Source of the DNA: Pontibacterium sp049603715
GTDB lineage: Bacteria; Pseudomonadota; Gammaproteobacteria; Pseudomonadales; Balneatricaceae
NCBI GenBank assembly: GCA_049603715.1
Contig: JBMYSW010000002.1
Span: 176,892-240,891 of the forward strand
Direction of reading: 5' to 3'
DNA length: 64,000 bases
Below the pieces are notes generated by a model. It did no database searches. It had not been told where the DNA came from and worked only from the letters and a program-made list of their open reading frames with translations. Positions 18,300-26,616 of the stretch are shown here, in pieces. How positions within the stretch are numbered: position 1 is the stretch's first letter; each line of letters opens with the position of its first letter. The position numbers and the translations under genes were made by a program.

Positions 18300-18608
18300 C
18301 TTAATTGCACATTTATTTATTAGCCTTTAGTATAATCGAAAATTAACATTCCCTTTAAAAACAACAAGTTAAAAACATCCCTGGTTTTTTTTGAGGGGCT
18401 CCCTTCTTATTTTTAAAATAAGTATTGATAGTTAGAAGGGTTAACGTATAATGAGTGTGCTTGAAATTTTGGCAGTGTTTTTCACATTAATTGGACGGAT
18501 CCGGTGGTTCGCTACGTTTGTGACTCACGAACACCCCCTGTTTCTTAGCACCAACGCTTTCATGATGAAGGCAAATTAATTACTTAACCGACACAGGTAG
18601 AAACAAAC
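18300..18608 (+). promoter_or_regulatory. Long leader region upstream of the cold-shock gene
   Basis: About 310 bp with no full-size gene, consistent with the long 5' leaders of cspA-type genes. It contains an inverted repeat, CCCTTCT (18401-18407) and AGAAGGG (18434-18440), with a small A/T stem inside. The second arm is the ribosome site of a 42-codon ORF (18451-18579). The exact promoter is not evident. Confidence 0.5.
18451..18579 (+). CDS. Small ORF in the csp leader (42 residues, putative)
   Basis: ATG-initiated frame of 42 codons ending 29 bp before the cold-shock gene. The product starts MSVLEILAVFFTLIGRIRWF and ends STNAFMMKAN. It has one hydrophobic helix near the N-terminus, an Arg-Trp pair, and a polar tail. 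AGAAGGG lies 10 nt upstream as a ribosome site, and that site can pair with an upstream CCCTTCT. Codon use looks ordinary. It could be a small membrane protein or a regulatory leader peptide. I do not recognise a family, and it may be only a chance frame in a structured leader. Confidence 0.4.
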   Translation: MSVLEILAVFFTLIGRIRWFATFVTHEHPLFLSTNAFMMKAN

Positions 18609-18809
18609 ATGGCAACTGGCATTGTAAAATGGTTTAACGACGAGAAAGGCTTTGGCTTCATTCAACAAGAACAAGGTCCTGACGTTTTCGTTCACCACAC
18701 TGCTATCAACGCTGAAGGCTTCCGCACTTTGCAAGAAGGCCAAAAAGTAGAATTCTCTATCGCTCAAGGTCCTAAAGGTCCTCAAGCTGAGAACGTAAGC
18801 GCTGCTTAA
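18609..18809 (+). CDS. Cold-shock domain protein (CspA family)
   Basis: Single cold-shock domain of 66 residues (MATGIVKWFNDEKGFGFIQQ...), a nucleic-acid-binding OB-fold acting as RNA chaperone or transcription antiterminator. RNP1 is KGFGFI and RNP2 is VFVHHTAI. It is shorter than E. coli CspA by a few residues but complete. The ribosome site is modest (AGGTAG upstream). A long leader precedes it and a strong terminator follows, so it is monocistronic apart from the possible leader ORF. Whether it is cold-induced or constitutive cannot be told from the coding sequence. Confidence 0.95.
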   Translation: MATGIVKWFNDEKGFGFIQQEQGPDVFVHHTAINAEGFRTLQEGQKVEFSIAQGPKGPQAENVSAA

Positions 18810-18850
18810 TTTAGCCGCTACATTCTAGCCTCGCTTGCCGAGGTCGATCC

Positions 18851-18885
18851 AAAACAGGGAGCTTATGCGCCCTGTTTTTGTTTTT
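18851..18885 (+). terminator. Rho-independent terminator of the cold-shock gene
   Basis: AAAACAGGG pairs with CCCTGTTTT around a 10-nt loop, and T-rich sequence follows. A smaller hairpin (CCTCG/CGAGG, 18829-18843) lies just before it. Confidence 0.88.
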
Positions 18886-19112
18886 GGGCTTACCTTTTAA
18901 AGCGCCTGATACCCCCCCCCCTGCTTTACATCTTTCCCTTACGTTTCAACACCTTTTTACCCTTTACTCGCTACAAAAACTCAGTGCTACTCTCTTCAAA
19001 AAGTTGATGCTTTTTTCACCTTTTTTTGCGCCATTCTGTTCGCAAAATAGCCGATCGACTTCTATGCTTAAAAGATAACTTTTAGGACATCTCGCTTGGG
19101 ACGCAAGGCACA

Positions 19113-20288
19113 ATGAAACACCCTTCAGACGGTCATGTAAGTACACTAATAACCAATCAACCAACACAAGACTCCGCTTTGTCCTCCACGCCTTACCACA
19201 GCCATCTCGAACAGACCGAGATCGCCCCTATTACACAAAGCTTTTTTGATTTAGAGCTCGCGCTGCTCTCGTGCAACCACCTCGACCAACTGCTCAAGCA
19301 TTTATTGGTAGACCTCAAAAAAGCCCTAAACCTGAGTGAATGCAACTTAATTCTGTTTGACCCAGAGCACGCCGCGCGCTCCCTGCTTGAACACAGCCAA
19401 TGGCTCAAACCACGATTCAGCCTAAAATTTGTACTAAATCACTCGCTTCTGGCACAGCTCTATCCAACTCAAAAGTCCACCTACGCCTCAAGCGACACCC
19501 TGCCACCAACCTACCTTAATGAGCAGCTATTTAAGTCACCCTCCAGTTTAGATAGCTATGCTCTGCTGCCGTTGGTGCACGATAATTTTTTGATTGGTGG
19601 GCTACATTTAGGCAGCGATACCCATGGCTTTCTTGACCATCCAAGCCGCATTGCTCACCTAAGCCACTACGTAAAACTGGTGTCTATTTGTATCGCCAAC
19701 TGCATTACTCAAGAAAACTTAAAACGGCTCAGCATTATTGATGTACTCACCAAGGTGAATAACCGCCGCTCCTTTGACCAAGAACTCGCGAAGGAAGTCG
19801 CGCGAGCGCACCGTGGGCAGTATGCCTTGAGCTGTATTTTTATGGATATCGATTACTTTAAAATCGTGAATGATAAATACGGCCACCTTATTGGTGACCG
19901 TGTGCTGCGCACCGTAGGGCAGTTTTTGAAGCAGCAGGTCCGAAAGTCGGACTTTGTGGCACGTTACGGCGGCGAAGAGTTTGCAATTTTGCTACCGGAC
20001 TGTAACGAAGAAAAGCTCAAGATGATTGCGCAGCAGCTGCGCAAGCGTTTTAACGGGGTAATCTTTCGTGATGATAACGGCAAACCCTTTAAACTGACGG
20101 CCTCGATTGGGTTATCCGTTTATGTGGCACAAGCCAATGACACTTCTCGACTCACGGAAGTAGGAGAGGCTCTGGTTTGTGCTGCAGACAAGGCAACTTA
20201 CGAGTCAAAAAACAATGGCCGTGACCGTATTTCATTTGTTCGTATGGAGCAAGAGCCTTGCCCTATTCAGCATCGCCTGCAAATTTAA
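19113..20288 (+). CDS. Diguanylate cyclase with N-terminal GAF/DUF484-like domain
   Basis: Predicted to make cyclic di-GMP from two GTP. 391 residues, soluble. The region from about 40 to 200 resembles DUF484/GAF sensor domains. The GGDEF domain (about 205-375) has MDIDYFKIVNDKYGH for metal and substrate, and the active-site motif GGEEF at 286-290. An inhibitory RxxD site (R277, D280) lies five residues before it, so product inhibition is likely. The C-terminus continues normally (SIGLSVY, ADKATYESKNNGRDR). The start ATG at 19113 has a short AAGG upstream. The gene is convergent with tmcA. The signal sensed by the GAF-like part is unknown. Confidence 0.92.
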   Translation: MKHPSDGHVSTLITNQPTQDSALSSTPYHSHLEQTEIAPITQSFFDLELALLSCNHLDQLLKHLLVDLKKALNLSECNLILFDPEHAARSLLEHSQWLKPRFSLKFVLNHSLLAQLYPTQKSTYASSDTLPPTYLNEQLFKSPSSLDSYALLPLVHDNFLIGGLHLGSDTHGFLDHPSRIAHLSHYVKLVSICIANCITQENLKRLSIIDVLTKVNNRRSFDQELAKEVARAHRGQYALSCIFMDIDYFKIVNDKYGHLIGDRVLRTVGQFLKQQVRKSDFVARYGGEEFAILLPDCNEEKLKMIAQQLRKRFNGVIFRDDNGKPFKLTASIGLSVYVAQANDTSRLTEVGEALVCAADKATYESKNNGRDRISFVRMEQEPCPIQHRLQI

Positions 20289-20320
20289 CACTGGAATTTG
20301 CCGCTGATAGCTACACAAAC

Positions 20321-22576
20321 CTATGAAGGCTTTAGCTCGCGTTTAAGCAGCGCCTTCATTTGTTTTACACCGGCTTTATCACTTGCCGCATTCGGCATAT
20401 GGCGCGGACTATACTCTAGCCACAAAACTTCGGCCATTGCCTGCCAAGACACATCTAATGGCTGCCCCGCTCGATCTGAAAATGTGAGTACTAACCAACG
20501 GCACAGCGCAGGGTAACTCGACTCAAAGGATCGGCTTTGCTCTGCGAACCCCTCTAGTTCGGCTTGCTCTTGCGAAGACAGCGGCTCTTTTGGTAACGCC
20601 TTAAAAAGGTAAGGTAGCAAGTGCACATCTAAAGAGCGCCAATACCTGCGATAGTCGCTCATCCACCTTCTGCTTAACATCTCGGCTTGCCGAGCCAACA
20701 GCGCCTCTAGTGAAGCACTGAAAGGCTTTACCATTACCAGCGCATATTCACCACTGACCTTATCTTGCTGGTAACCCAAGCGTACCCACTGAAAACCTAG
20801 CGCATGCCAAAATTCCACGAGGGAGCGAGACGCGCCAAAGCTTGTCGCTAAACCATCAATTCTAAGTGCTTGGGCCCAGTCATTAAGCTGGCTGATCAAG
20901 GCTTGACCCACGCCACGGCGACGGATCGCAGGGTGCACCGCAACCCGAACAACACGCAAAAACTGTAACTGCGCCGCCTCTTTAAGACCTTCTTGCCCCA
21001 CCAAAACCTGCGGTACTAATTGCCCTTTAGGTCGGCGCTTGCCTTGCCAAATGGCATGCGCCAAATCGTTATCTAACGGCCCCTCTAGCGCCGCCAAGCA
21101 CACACCCACTACTTGGTTGAGTGATGTCTCAGCCAGCCAAAGCACCAAGTTAGTCGCATCTAACAACATACGTAAATCATTGGCCGTGGTTTTATAATGT
21201 GCTTGCGCCAGTAGCCCGAACACTTGTTGTAACAACGCTTCGTTTTCAAGCAATTCCGCAACGCTTAGGCGACGATATTGTAGTGCTTGCGGATCACAGG
21301 CCACTAGCGCCTGTGCAGCCTTATCGGATTGAGTTTGGCTTGGATGAGCTTGAAAACACTGCTGAAACAGAGCCTCTACGGGGTCGTTCGGCCGCCAACG
21401 TACAGGCGTAGATAAAGACAGCTGCTTCCAATGAGGCTTGTTAGCGTTTAAAAACTGAAAGTACTTATGGATAAAGCCACTGCCGCTGCCTTCATAGCCT
21501 TCGGTTGTGGTGGCTAAAATTTGACTCTCAAACCGCTGAGCCAAAGCCTTTAAAACAGAAATTGGCAGCGCAGCCGCCTCATCGACAATTAATACGGCGG
21601 TATGAGGCTCGGCTAAGCAAGTCGCCTCGTAAGGTGAGAGTAGCTGAATACGTTCTGGGTATCGTTGCGCCAGGGCTTTAAGTTGCGGCGACAAAGACAC
21701 TTTATCGGCAACGACTAAACAGATGGGATAGTGACTGTGTGCCACCAGCGCCTGTATCAGCTGAACCAAAAGGTAGGTTTTGCCTCGCCCCCTAGGAGCG
21801 GTTATTACGCCATGGAACTGCGGTAGCTCATCGATGCTAGGCTCGATGATGTTAAACCGTTGCAAAATATCTTGAAGCAGCTTGGTTTGTGCCGCCACGG
21901 CTTCATCAGACAAAAACGGAAAACTGAGCACCGACGATGATTGCTTGGTCGCTTGGCTAGGCACCCCTAACCAACAAGCTTTCTTATCGTCCCAAATAGC
22001 GACTGAGGACTCATGCTCGTTGCTTGCACTCTCCTTAACAAAACCCACCAGCCTGGCTAAAAAAGCTGATTGAGGTACTTGCGGTGCTTCGCCCAAGCGC
22101 TCAGACACCGAAGGCGCCAGCGCGTTAAGGCTTTGGTAGTCTGCATCAAGGTACTGAGGCCATACCTCTAGCTCAGGGCACATGATGATAATCACACCAC
22201 CACCGCTCACCGCCCCGGAGGCGGCTAGTAACCGATTCGGGTTAAGACCGGCCCAAGCATCAAAAACCAAACATTCTATAGTCTGGCCAAGTAACTGAGC
22301 CGTTTGCGATAGCTGTAACCCCTGCCCTTCACCATAGCACGCCATTGTTAAGTCGCTAGGAACATCATCAGACACCCACGCAAACGAAACACCTTTGCCC
22401 GCCGTTATACACTGCCTTTTAAGCCAGTGCTGAATACCTGCTGCAGCCCGCTTACGCTCGCCTGTAACAAACAATAATCGCCGATGCCCAGTGACTTTTG
22501 CACCGCTGTGTACTTGCTGAATTCCTTTAATAAAGTCGTGGAGGATACGAGCTTGTGCGAGTGAATACAGCGCCAT
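20321..22576 (-). CDS. tmcA: tRNA(Met) cytidine acetyltransferase
   Basis: ATP/GTP-dependent enzyme that forms N4-acetylcytidine at the wobble position of elongator tRNA-Met. The 751 residues are longer than the E. coli enzyme (about 670). An N-terminal Rossmann-like domain (about 1-200) precedes the helicase-like ATPase domain with Walker A APRGRGKT at 260-267 and Walker B LIVDEAAALP around 329-338. The TTEGYEGSGSGF motif follows, then a GNAT acetyltransferase domain (VAVHPAIRRRGVGQALI, acetyl-CoA loop) and a tRNA-binding tail. ATG 22576 lies 2 bp after the stop of the CHASE/GGDEF-like gene, so the two are very likely one operon with coupled translation. Confidence 0.95.
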   Translation of the reverse strand: MALYSLAQARILHDFIKGIQQVHSGAKVTGHRRLLFVTGERKRAAAGIQHWLKRQCITAGKGVSFAWVSDDVPSDLTMACYGEGQGLQLSQTAQLLGQTIECLVFDAWAGLNPNRLLAASGAVSGGGVIIIMCPELEVWPQYLDADYQSLNALAPSVSERLGEAPQVPQSAFLARLVGFVKESASNEHESSVAIWDDKKACWLGVPSQATKQSSSVLSFPFLSDEAVAAQTKLLQDILQRFNIIEPSIDELPQFHGVITAPRGRGKTYLLVQLIQALVAHSHYPICLVVADKVSLSPQLKALAQRYPERIQLLSPYEATCLAEPHTAVLIVDEAAALPISVLKALAQRFESQILATTTEGYEGSGSGFIHKYFQFLNANKPHWKQLSLSTPVRWRPNDPVEALFQQCFQAHPSQTQSDKAAQALVACDPQALQYRRLSVAELLENEALLQQVFGLLAQAHYKTTANDLRMLLDATNLVLWLAETSLNQVVGVCLAALEGPLDNDLAHAIWQGKRRPKGQLVPQVLVGQEGLKEAAQLQFLRVVRVAVHPAIRRRGVGQALISQLNDWAQALRIDGLATSFGASRSLVEFWHALGFQWVRLGYQQDKVSGEYALVMVKPFSASLEALLARQAEMLSRRWMSDYRRYWRSLDVHLLPYLFKALPKEPLSSQEQAELEGFAEQSRSFESSYPALCRWLVLTFSDRAGQPLDVSWQAMAEVLWLEYSPRHMPNAASDKAGVKQMKALLKRELKPS

Positions 22577-22578
22577 GA

Positions 22579-24156
22579 TTAAACCAAAAAGGTGACGGGA
22601 AGCTCATCCGCTTCTTCAACATTCGCCACCACACAATTGCCCCCTTGGGCTTGGGCTTGAATTAACGCCGTGGCAGCAGAGGTAATGACTTTTTCGCTGC
22701 AAAGACCATCGGTCGGCTGGAGGGTAATGACCCCGATACTCACGGTCAAAGGCTGGTAGGTCGCGGGGTGTTCAATGGCTAATGCCTCAACTTTTTCGCG
22801 ACAGCGCTCAGCTAAAATAGTGACCTGTTCGTTAGTGGCCGGTAACAAAAATGCGACGCTAAATTCATCAAAGCGCACACCCACATCGCCGGGCCGAGAC
22901 ACAAGCTCCGCCAAGCTTAAGGCCACGCGTTTGATGTATTCATTCGCATTTTCTAGGTCTTGCCACGCATGGCTTTGGTCAACAGTGGCAATCAAAAACG
23001 ATAAAGGCAAAAACTCTCGTACTGCGCGACGACACTCCATATCAAGACGCGACTCTAGATCTGAGCGCAATAGCAAACCGGTATCTAGATCGCGAGCGCT
23101 TTCTTTACTCAATTGCTGCAACTGAGCTTCAAGGCTGTTGACCTGCTCGCGTAAGTCCTTTGTTCGACGCTCTAACACCCCAAAACGAAGCATTAAAATA
23201 ACCGAAACTAATGCGGTTAACACAAAGCCAAAAAACGCCAGTGAGTAACGTTGTAGCCCTTCGCGCTCGGCTAACCAACGCAATGAAGGGTAAAAGGACA
23301 CCTGCCAGTGAATACGAGGGCCAAGGCCAATGACCTCGTTAATGTATGGCTCACCCATACGCTCTCGCGACACTGAGCTATAAATTTGGCGCTCAATACC
23401 GGCGACATTTTGGCTGACAACCAAGCCGGCATCGTCACTAAAAAAGAGAGAGTCAAAAGCGGCTTTGTCAGCCCCAAGCGCCACAAGGGAGTCAATCGCT
23501 AAGCCAACGACTAGCCAGCCTGACATGGTGTCTTCACCACCATTTGAGCGGGGCATAGGCAAGGCAACCACCGCAACATCACTATTAAAGGTCATGGACT
23601 TTAACGGCGAGTCCAACCACACGGCTTGTTTAATAAAGGGCAAACCTAAGCGCTGGTCACTAAAGCGAGGGCTGACCGTATCTTGGCTGTCTTTCACATG
23701 GCGCTTTAAAAACCCAATGACTGGCCAAACACGTGCAGAGCGGTCTGGGTAATTAAGTACATCGGTAATCGTCGGCGTTTCGACGTCGGGGGTGTGAATC
23801 AAATGGTCGGGCAACCACATCACAAATTCTAAATAAGGTGCAGGCTTAAACAGTTCACTGGCGACGTGGTTAAACTCGGCGCGAGAGACGTTTTCAGAGC
23901 CTTCAAAAAGCGCCCAAATCACATCCACAATACGCAGGTTGGTGTGTACTTGGCTTTCAAGCTCGTCAGCATAGAGCTGAGCCTGACGCGCCACAGCTTG
24001 GTGGTTTTTAGTTTTAAGATGTGCATAGTAGGTTTCGCTCAAAATTAGCGAGGTCACCATACCAATGGCGATCATCGCAACCACCATCATCTTGTGACTT
24101 CGGCCCAAAGACGAAAAGAGGCCCGCTTTAAGCTGGGCTTTAATCAATGCAATCAT
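22579..24156 (-). CDS. CHASE-domain membrane protein with degenerate GGDEF domain
   Basis: 525 residues. A first transmembrane helix (about 22-41) and a second (about 305-325) flank a periplasmic CHASE-type ligand-binding domain. A coiled-coil (about 328-355) leads to a GGDEF-fold domain. That domain has lost the active site: the context is RPGDVGVRFDEFSVAFLLP, in which the two glycines of GGDEF are missing, and the usual D-x-D-x-FK-x-x-N-D metal/substrate segment is replaced by TVDQSHAWQDLENAN. The RxxD inhibitory c-di-GMP site (R421, D424) is kept. It probably does not make c-di-GMP but could bind it or act by protein contacts. The longest frame starts at TTG 24192; I prefer ATG 24156. It is directly upstream of tmcA. 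Confidence 0.88.
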   Translation of the reverse strand: MIALIKAQLKAGLFSSLGRSHKMMVVAMIAIGMVTSLILSETYYAHLKTKNHQAVARQAQLYADELESQVHTNLRIVDVIWALFEGSENVSRAEFNHVASELFKPAPYLEFVMWLPDHLIHTPDVETPTITDVLNYPDRSARVWPVIGFLKRHVKDSQDTVSPRFSDQRLGLPFIKQAVWLDSPLKSMTFNSDVAVVALPMPRSNGGEDTMSGWLVVGLAIDSLVALGADKAAFDSLFFSDDAGLVVSQNVAGIERQIYSSVSRERMGEPYINEVIGLGPRIHWQVSFYPSLRWLAEREGLQRYSLAFFGFVLTALVSVILMLRFGVLERRTKDLREQVNSLEAQLQQLSKESARDLDTGLLLRSDLESRLDMECRRAVREFLPLSFLIATVDQSHAWQDLENANEYIKRVALSLAELVSRPGDVGVRFDEFSVAFLLPATNEQVTILAERCREKVEALAIEHPATYQPLTVSIGVITLQPTDGLCSEKVITSAATALIQAQAQGGNCVVANVEEADELPVTFLV

Positions 24157-24332
24157 CTTAAATTCCAAGGCGCTTGTTTGGCATCCGCGCAATCACCAAA
24201 AAGCTTTTTAATTCAATCAGCTACCAATCCAAGATTATAGCTTAGTGAGAAATCCTAAAATTGAAAGGCGAAACCCAATATAACTCAATATAAAGCGGAA
24301 TCGCAGGGCTGATTCCCCCTTGGCTTTACGTT

Positions 24333-24923
24333 CTAGCGCTTTTGATGAATTTCTAGGTTTTCTTGGCGCTGGCTTTCGCTCTTGCGTAGCAATACATATG
24401 TCGCCCCAAGGCCACCGTGCTGCTTTTGAGCACTGTGGAACGCCATCACATTCTCCATTTCGGGTAACCAGAGCTGTAAATAGCTGGCCAGCTTGTTCCC
24501 GTGAGTTAGGGCTTGTCCACCACGCCCGTGGTTTAAAACCACAGTACGGATGCCATAGCTAATGGACTGCTCAAAAAAGCTCTCAATCTCGGGTAACGCT
24601 TGCTCTAGGCGATGGCGTACTAAGTCTAAGCGGGCGTCGGCTTGGTATTTACCTAAACGCAAATTGCGATAAACACCGTCCTGAACACCGTCTCGCTTCC
24701 AAGCAATAGGGTCATAGGGATGTAACCACTTAATCTCATTCAGCTCACTGACTTTTTTGGGTCGCCCAACACGACTCCCCTCGGCACTTTTTCGGCGCTC
24801 TGCAAGGCTGGTGCTGTCGTGAATAAGGCCTTGCTTTAGGTCTGCGCGGGTACTTTTTGCCGCTGGTTTTACACCCTCATCTAACATTAGGTCGGCAAAA
24901 TCACTATGGGATTCGTGTGTCAT
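24333..24923 (-). CDS. smrA: Smr-domain protein (SmrA/YdaL-like putative endonuclease)
   Basis: 196-residue protein with a C-terminal Smr (MutS2-like) domain. That domain begins around LRLGKYQADARLDLVRH, runs through GIRTVVLNHGRGGQ (the conserved H-G-x-G loop) and ends at HGGLGATYVLLRKS. The LDLVRH segment corresponds to the LDLHG motif of the family, with His kept later. The N-terminal third is charged and probably disordered. Smr proteins are nucleases or nucleic-acid binders; YdaL is the E. coli relative. The longest frame uses TTG 24950. I chose ATG 24923 because AGGAG lies 7 nt upstream. It is probably a separate transcript from the tmcA operon, which starts 180 bp downstream. Confidence 0.88.
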   Translation of the reverse strand: MTHESHSDFADLMLDEGVKPAAKSTRADLKQGLIHDSTSLAERRKSAEGSRVGRPKKVSELNEIKWLHPYDPIAWKRDGVQDGVYRNLRLGKYQADARLDLVRHRLEQALPEIESFFEQSISYGIRTVVLNHGRGGQALTHGNKLASYLQLWLPEMENVMAFHSAQKQHGGLGATYVLLRKSESQRQENLEIHQKR

Positions 24924-25242
24924 TCTCATACTCCTAATCAACCACCCCAAAACTCACACCTCTATTTATGGCTTAACATCAAATGTCGGCGTTCGCTCGG
25001 ATTACGACGGTAATGTCTGTTATACCGTCATTTGGTGGCTCGTTGCGACTTAAGGATTAAATTTTTTCTAAAAAGATCACTAAGTAGCCTTTTTTCTTGT
25101 GCCCTAGCGAGATACAGTTGGGTGAATTGGTTAAGAAACGCTCGACTAAGGTCTTGAATTCACTTCAAAATAACGCCAATGCTATGCAGTTTTAACGCTT
25201 TAAACATCGATGATACAGACTACCAAATAATGAGGAGACGCC
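24924..25242. promoter_or_regulatory. Divergent smrA / LysM-protein intergenic region
   Basis: About 320 bp with no credible gene. It must hold the two divergent promoters. No strong boxes, hairpins or repeats were recognised. Confidence 0.3.
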
Positions 25243-26430
25243 ATGAGGCGCACAATATTAGCAGTCGGCGTGGTGATTGCGGCTGCCATCGCTTTTTTGT
25301 TTTATTACCAAAGTACTCAAACACCCGCTGTCGACCAAGTGACAGAGAAAGTGGACTCACCTGCAAATACACCTGCTGACACAGTCGCATCGAGCGCGCC
25401 TGCTATGCCTCCCGCAGAATCGAATGATACTGAGGCTAAACGCCATATTTCGGCGATTAAGCCCAATGCAACCGAAGTCATTGACATTGAAAAAGCAGAC
25501 CACTTTGTCTCGGCCAACCAAAAAATTCGCATTCCGGCAGCCACCAGCGATGCCACGCAAGACATGGCGATTATCGAGTCTCTTGAGCCTGCAGGCACAG
25601 GAAGCATCAACGATAACGTTAATGTCCAAGCCATTCCGCTAGACACCTTGAATCACAGCACCACATCCGCCTCGACCAGCAGCAGCGCCAATAGCAGCGA
25701 GCCTACGCAGAGCACTACGGCACGAGTCATCGACCAAGCAGTTGAGCAAGTTTCTAGCACCGTCACTCAAGTAACCAATGCGTTAACCGGTAACACCACT
25801 AACCAAACCACTGAACCAATGAACACCGGTGGTACTCAAGTACCCGTAATAAACGCACAGCAACACAGCATTACCATTACCGTGCCAGCCGCCGAGCCTG
25901 AGCAAGTACAAGTCTTTAACGTCGCCAGTAACGACGGCCAGCCAACACGTCATCAGCAGCTTCCTGCCAGCACGGGTGTTGAGGTCATTGGTATTCAGAG
26001 CAGCCAAAGCGGTGGTGACTTCACCCTCAATGAGCTGCTTAATACGCCAGAAAACAGCGGTGAAGATCAGGTCTACTTTATTCACGCGGTGACTCATGAC
26101 GACACTCAAGGGCTTTGGGGTATTGTCCAAACCGGTTTAACCCAACGTTTTGCTCAGGGCATTCAGCTCAGCAGCCAAAGCAATGTGATTCAAACCCATA
26201 TCCCTAAAACAGCCGATGAACGTTTAGCCGACAACAGCAGCTCATTTTTAGGACACGTGTTAAATAACAAGGTCGCTGATATCTTTGTTTACAACTACAA
26301 AGAAGGTCGCTTGGGCGATGACCCTAACCTCATCGTACCAGGCCAGCAGCTGGTAATTGTTCGTTTTGCCGAAAAAGAGCTCGTTGAGGTATACAACAAC
26401 TTTGTGGCGAGTAATCAGGCGCTCAACTAA
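25243..26430 (+). CDS. Membrane-anchored periplasmic protein with C-terminal LysM-like domain
   Basis: 395 residues. An N-terminal hydrophobic anchor (about 4-21) is followed by roughly 240 residues of Ser/Thr/Ala/Gln-rich, low-complexity sequence with no visible fold, probably a spacer in the periplasm. The C-terminal domain (277-375) looks like a LysM peptidoglycan-binding module split by an insert: the first half has DDTQGLWGIVQTGL followed by FAQGI (about 286-307) and the second half has DPNLIVPGQQLVIV (about 360-373). About 37 residues lie between the two halves. GAGGAG is placed well for the ATG. It has its own terminator. A structural or cell-wall-tethering role is likely; no enzymatic motif is present. 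Confidence 0.78.
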   Translation: MRRTILAVGVVIAAAIAFLFYYQSTQTPAVDQVTEKVDSPANTPADTVASSAPAMPPAESNDTEAKRHISAIKPNATEVIDIEKADHFVSANQKIRIPAATSDATQDMAIIESLEPAGTGSINDNVNVQAIPLDTLNHSTTSASTSSSANSSEPTQSTTARVIDQAVEQVSSTVTQVTNALTGNTTNQTTEPMNTGGTQVPVINAQQHSITITVPAAEPEQVQVFNVASNDGQPTRHQQLPASTGVEVIGIQSSQSGGDFTLNELLNTPENSGEDQVYFIHAVTHDDTQGLWGIVQTGLTQRFAQGIQLSSQSNVIQTHIPKTADERLADNSSSFLGHVLNNKVADIFVYNYKEGRLGDDPNLIVPGQQLVIVRFAEKELVEVYNNFVASNQALN

Positions 26431-26466
26431 TTTAGCTTGTTCACTTTGCCCGCTTAGCCCTAATAG

Positions 26467-26497
26467 CGCCCAGCAGACGCCATCTGTTGGGCGTTTT
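26467..26497 (+). terminator. Rho-independent terminator after the LysM-like gene
   Basis: CGCCCAGCAGA pairs with TCTGTTGGGCG (one G-T pair) and is followed by TTTT. Confidence 0.8.
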
Positions 26498-26616
26498 AGC
26501 GGCAGGCTCGTTGGCCTGTTATCATTTAACGACTACTCGACTTCAGTACAATATCTGCCGCTTTAGTCGTTTCAGTCTCTTTAATTTCTTTATCCGTACG
26601 ATGCGTTGGAGCTGCC

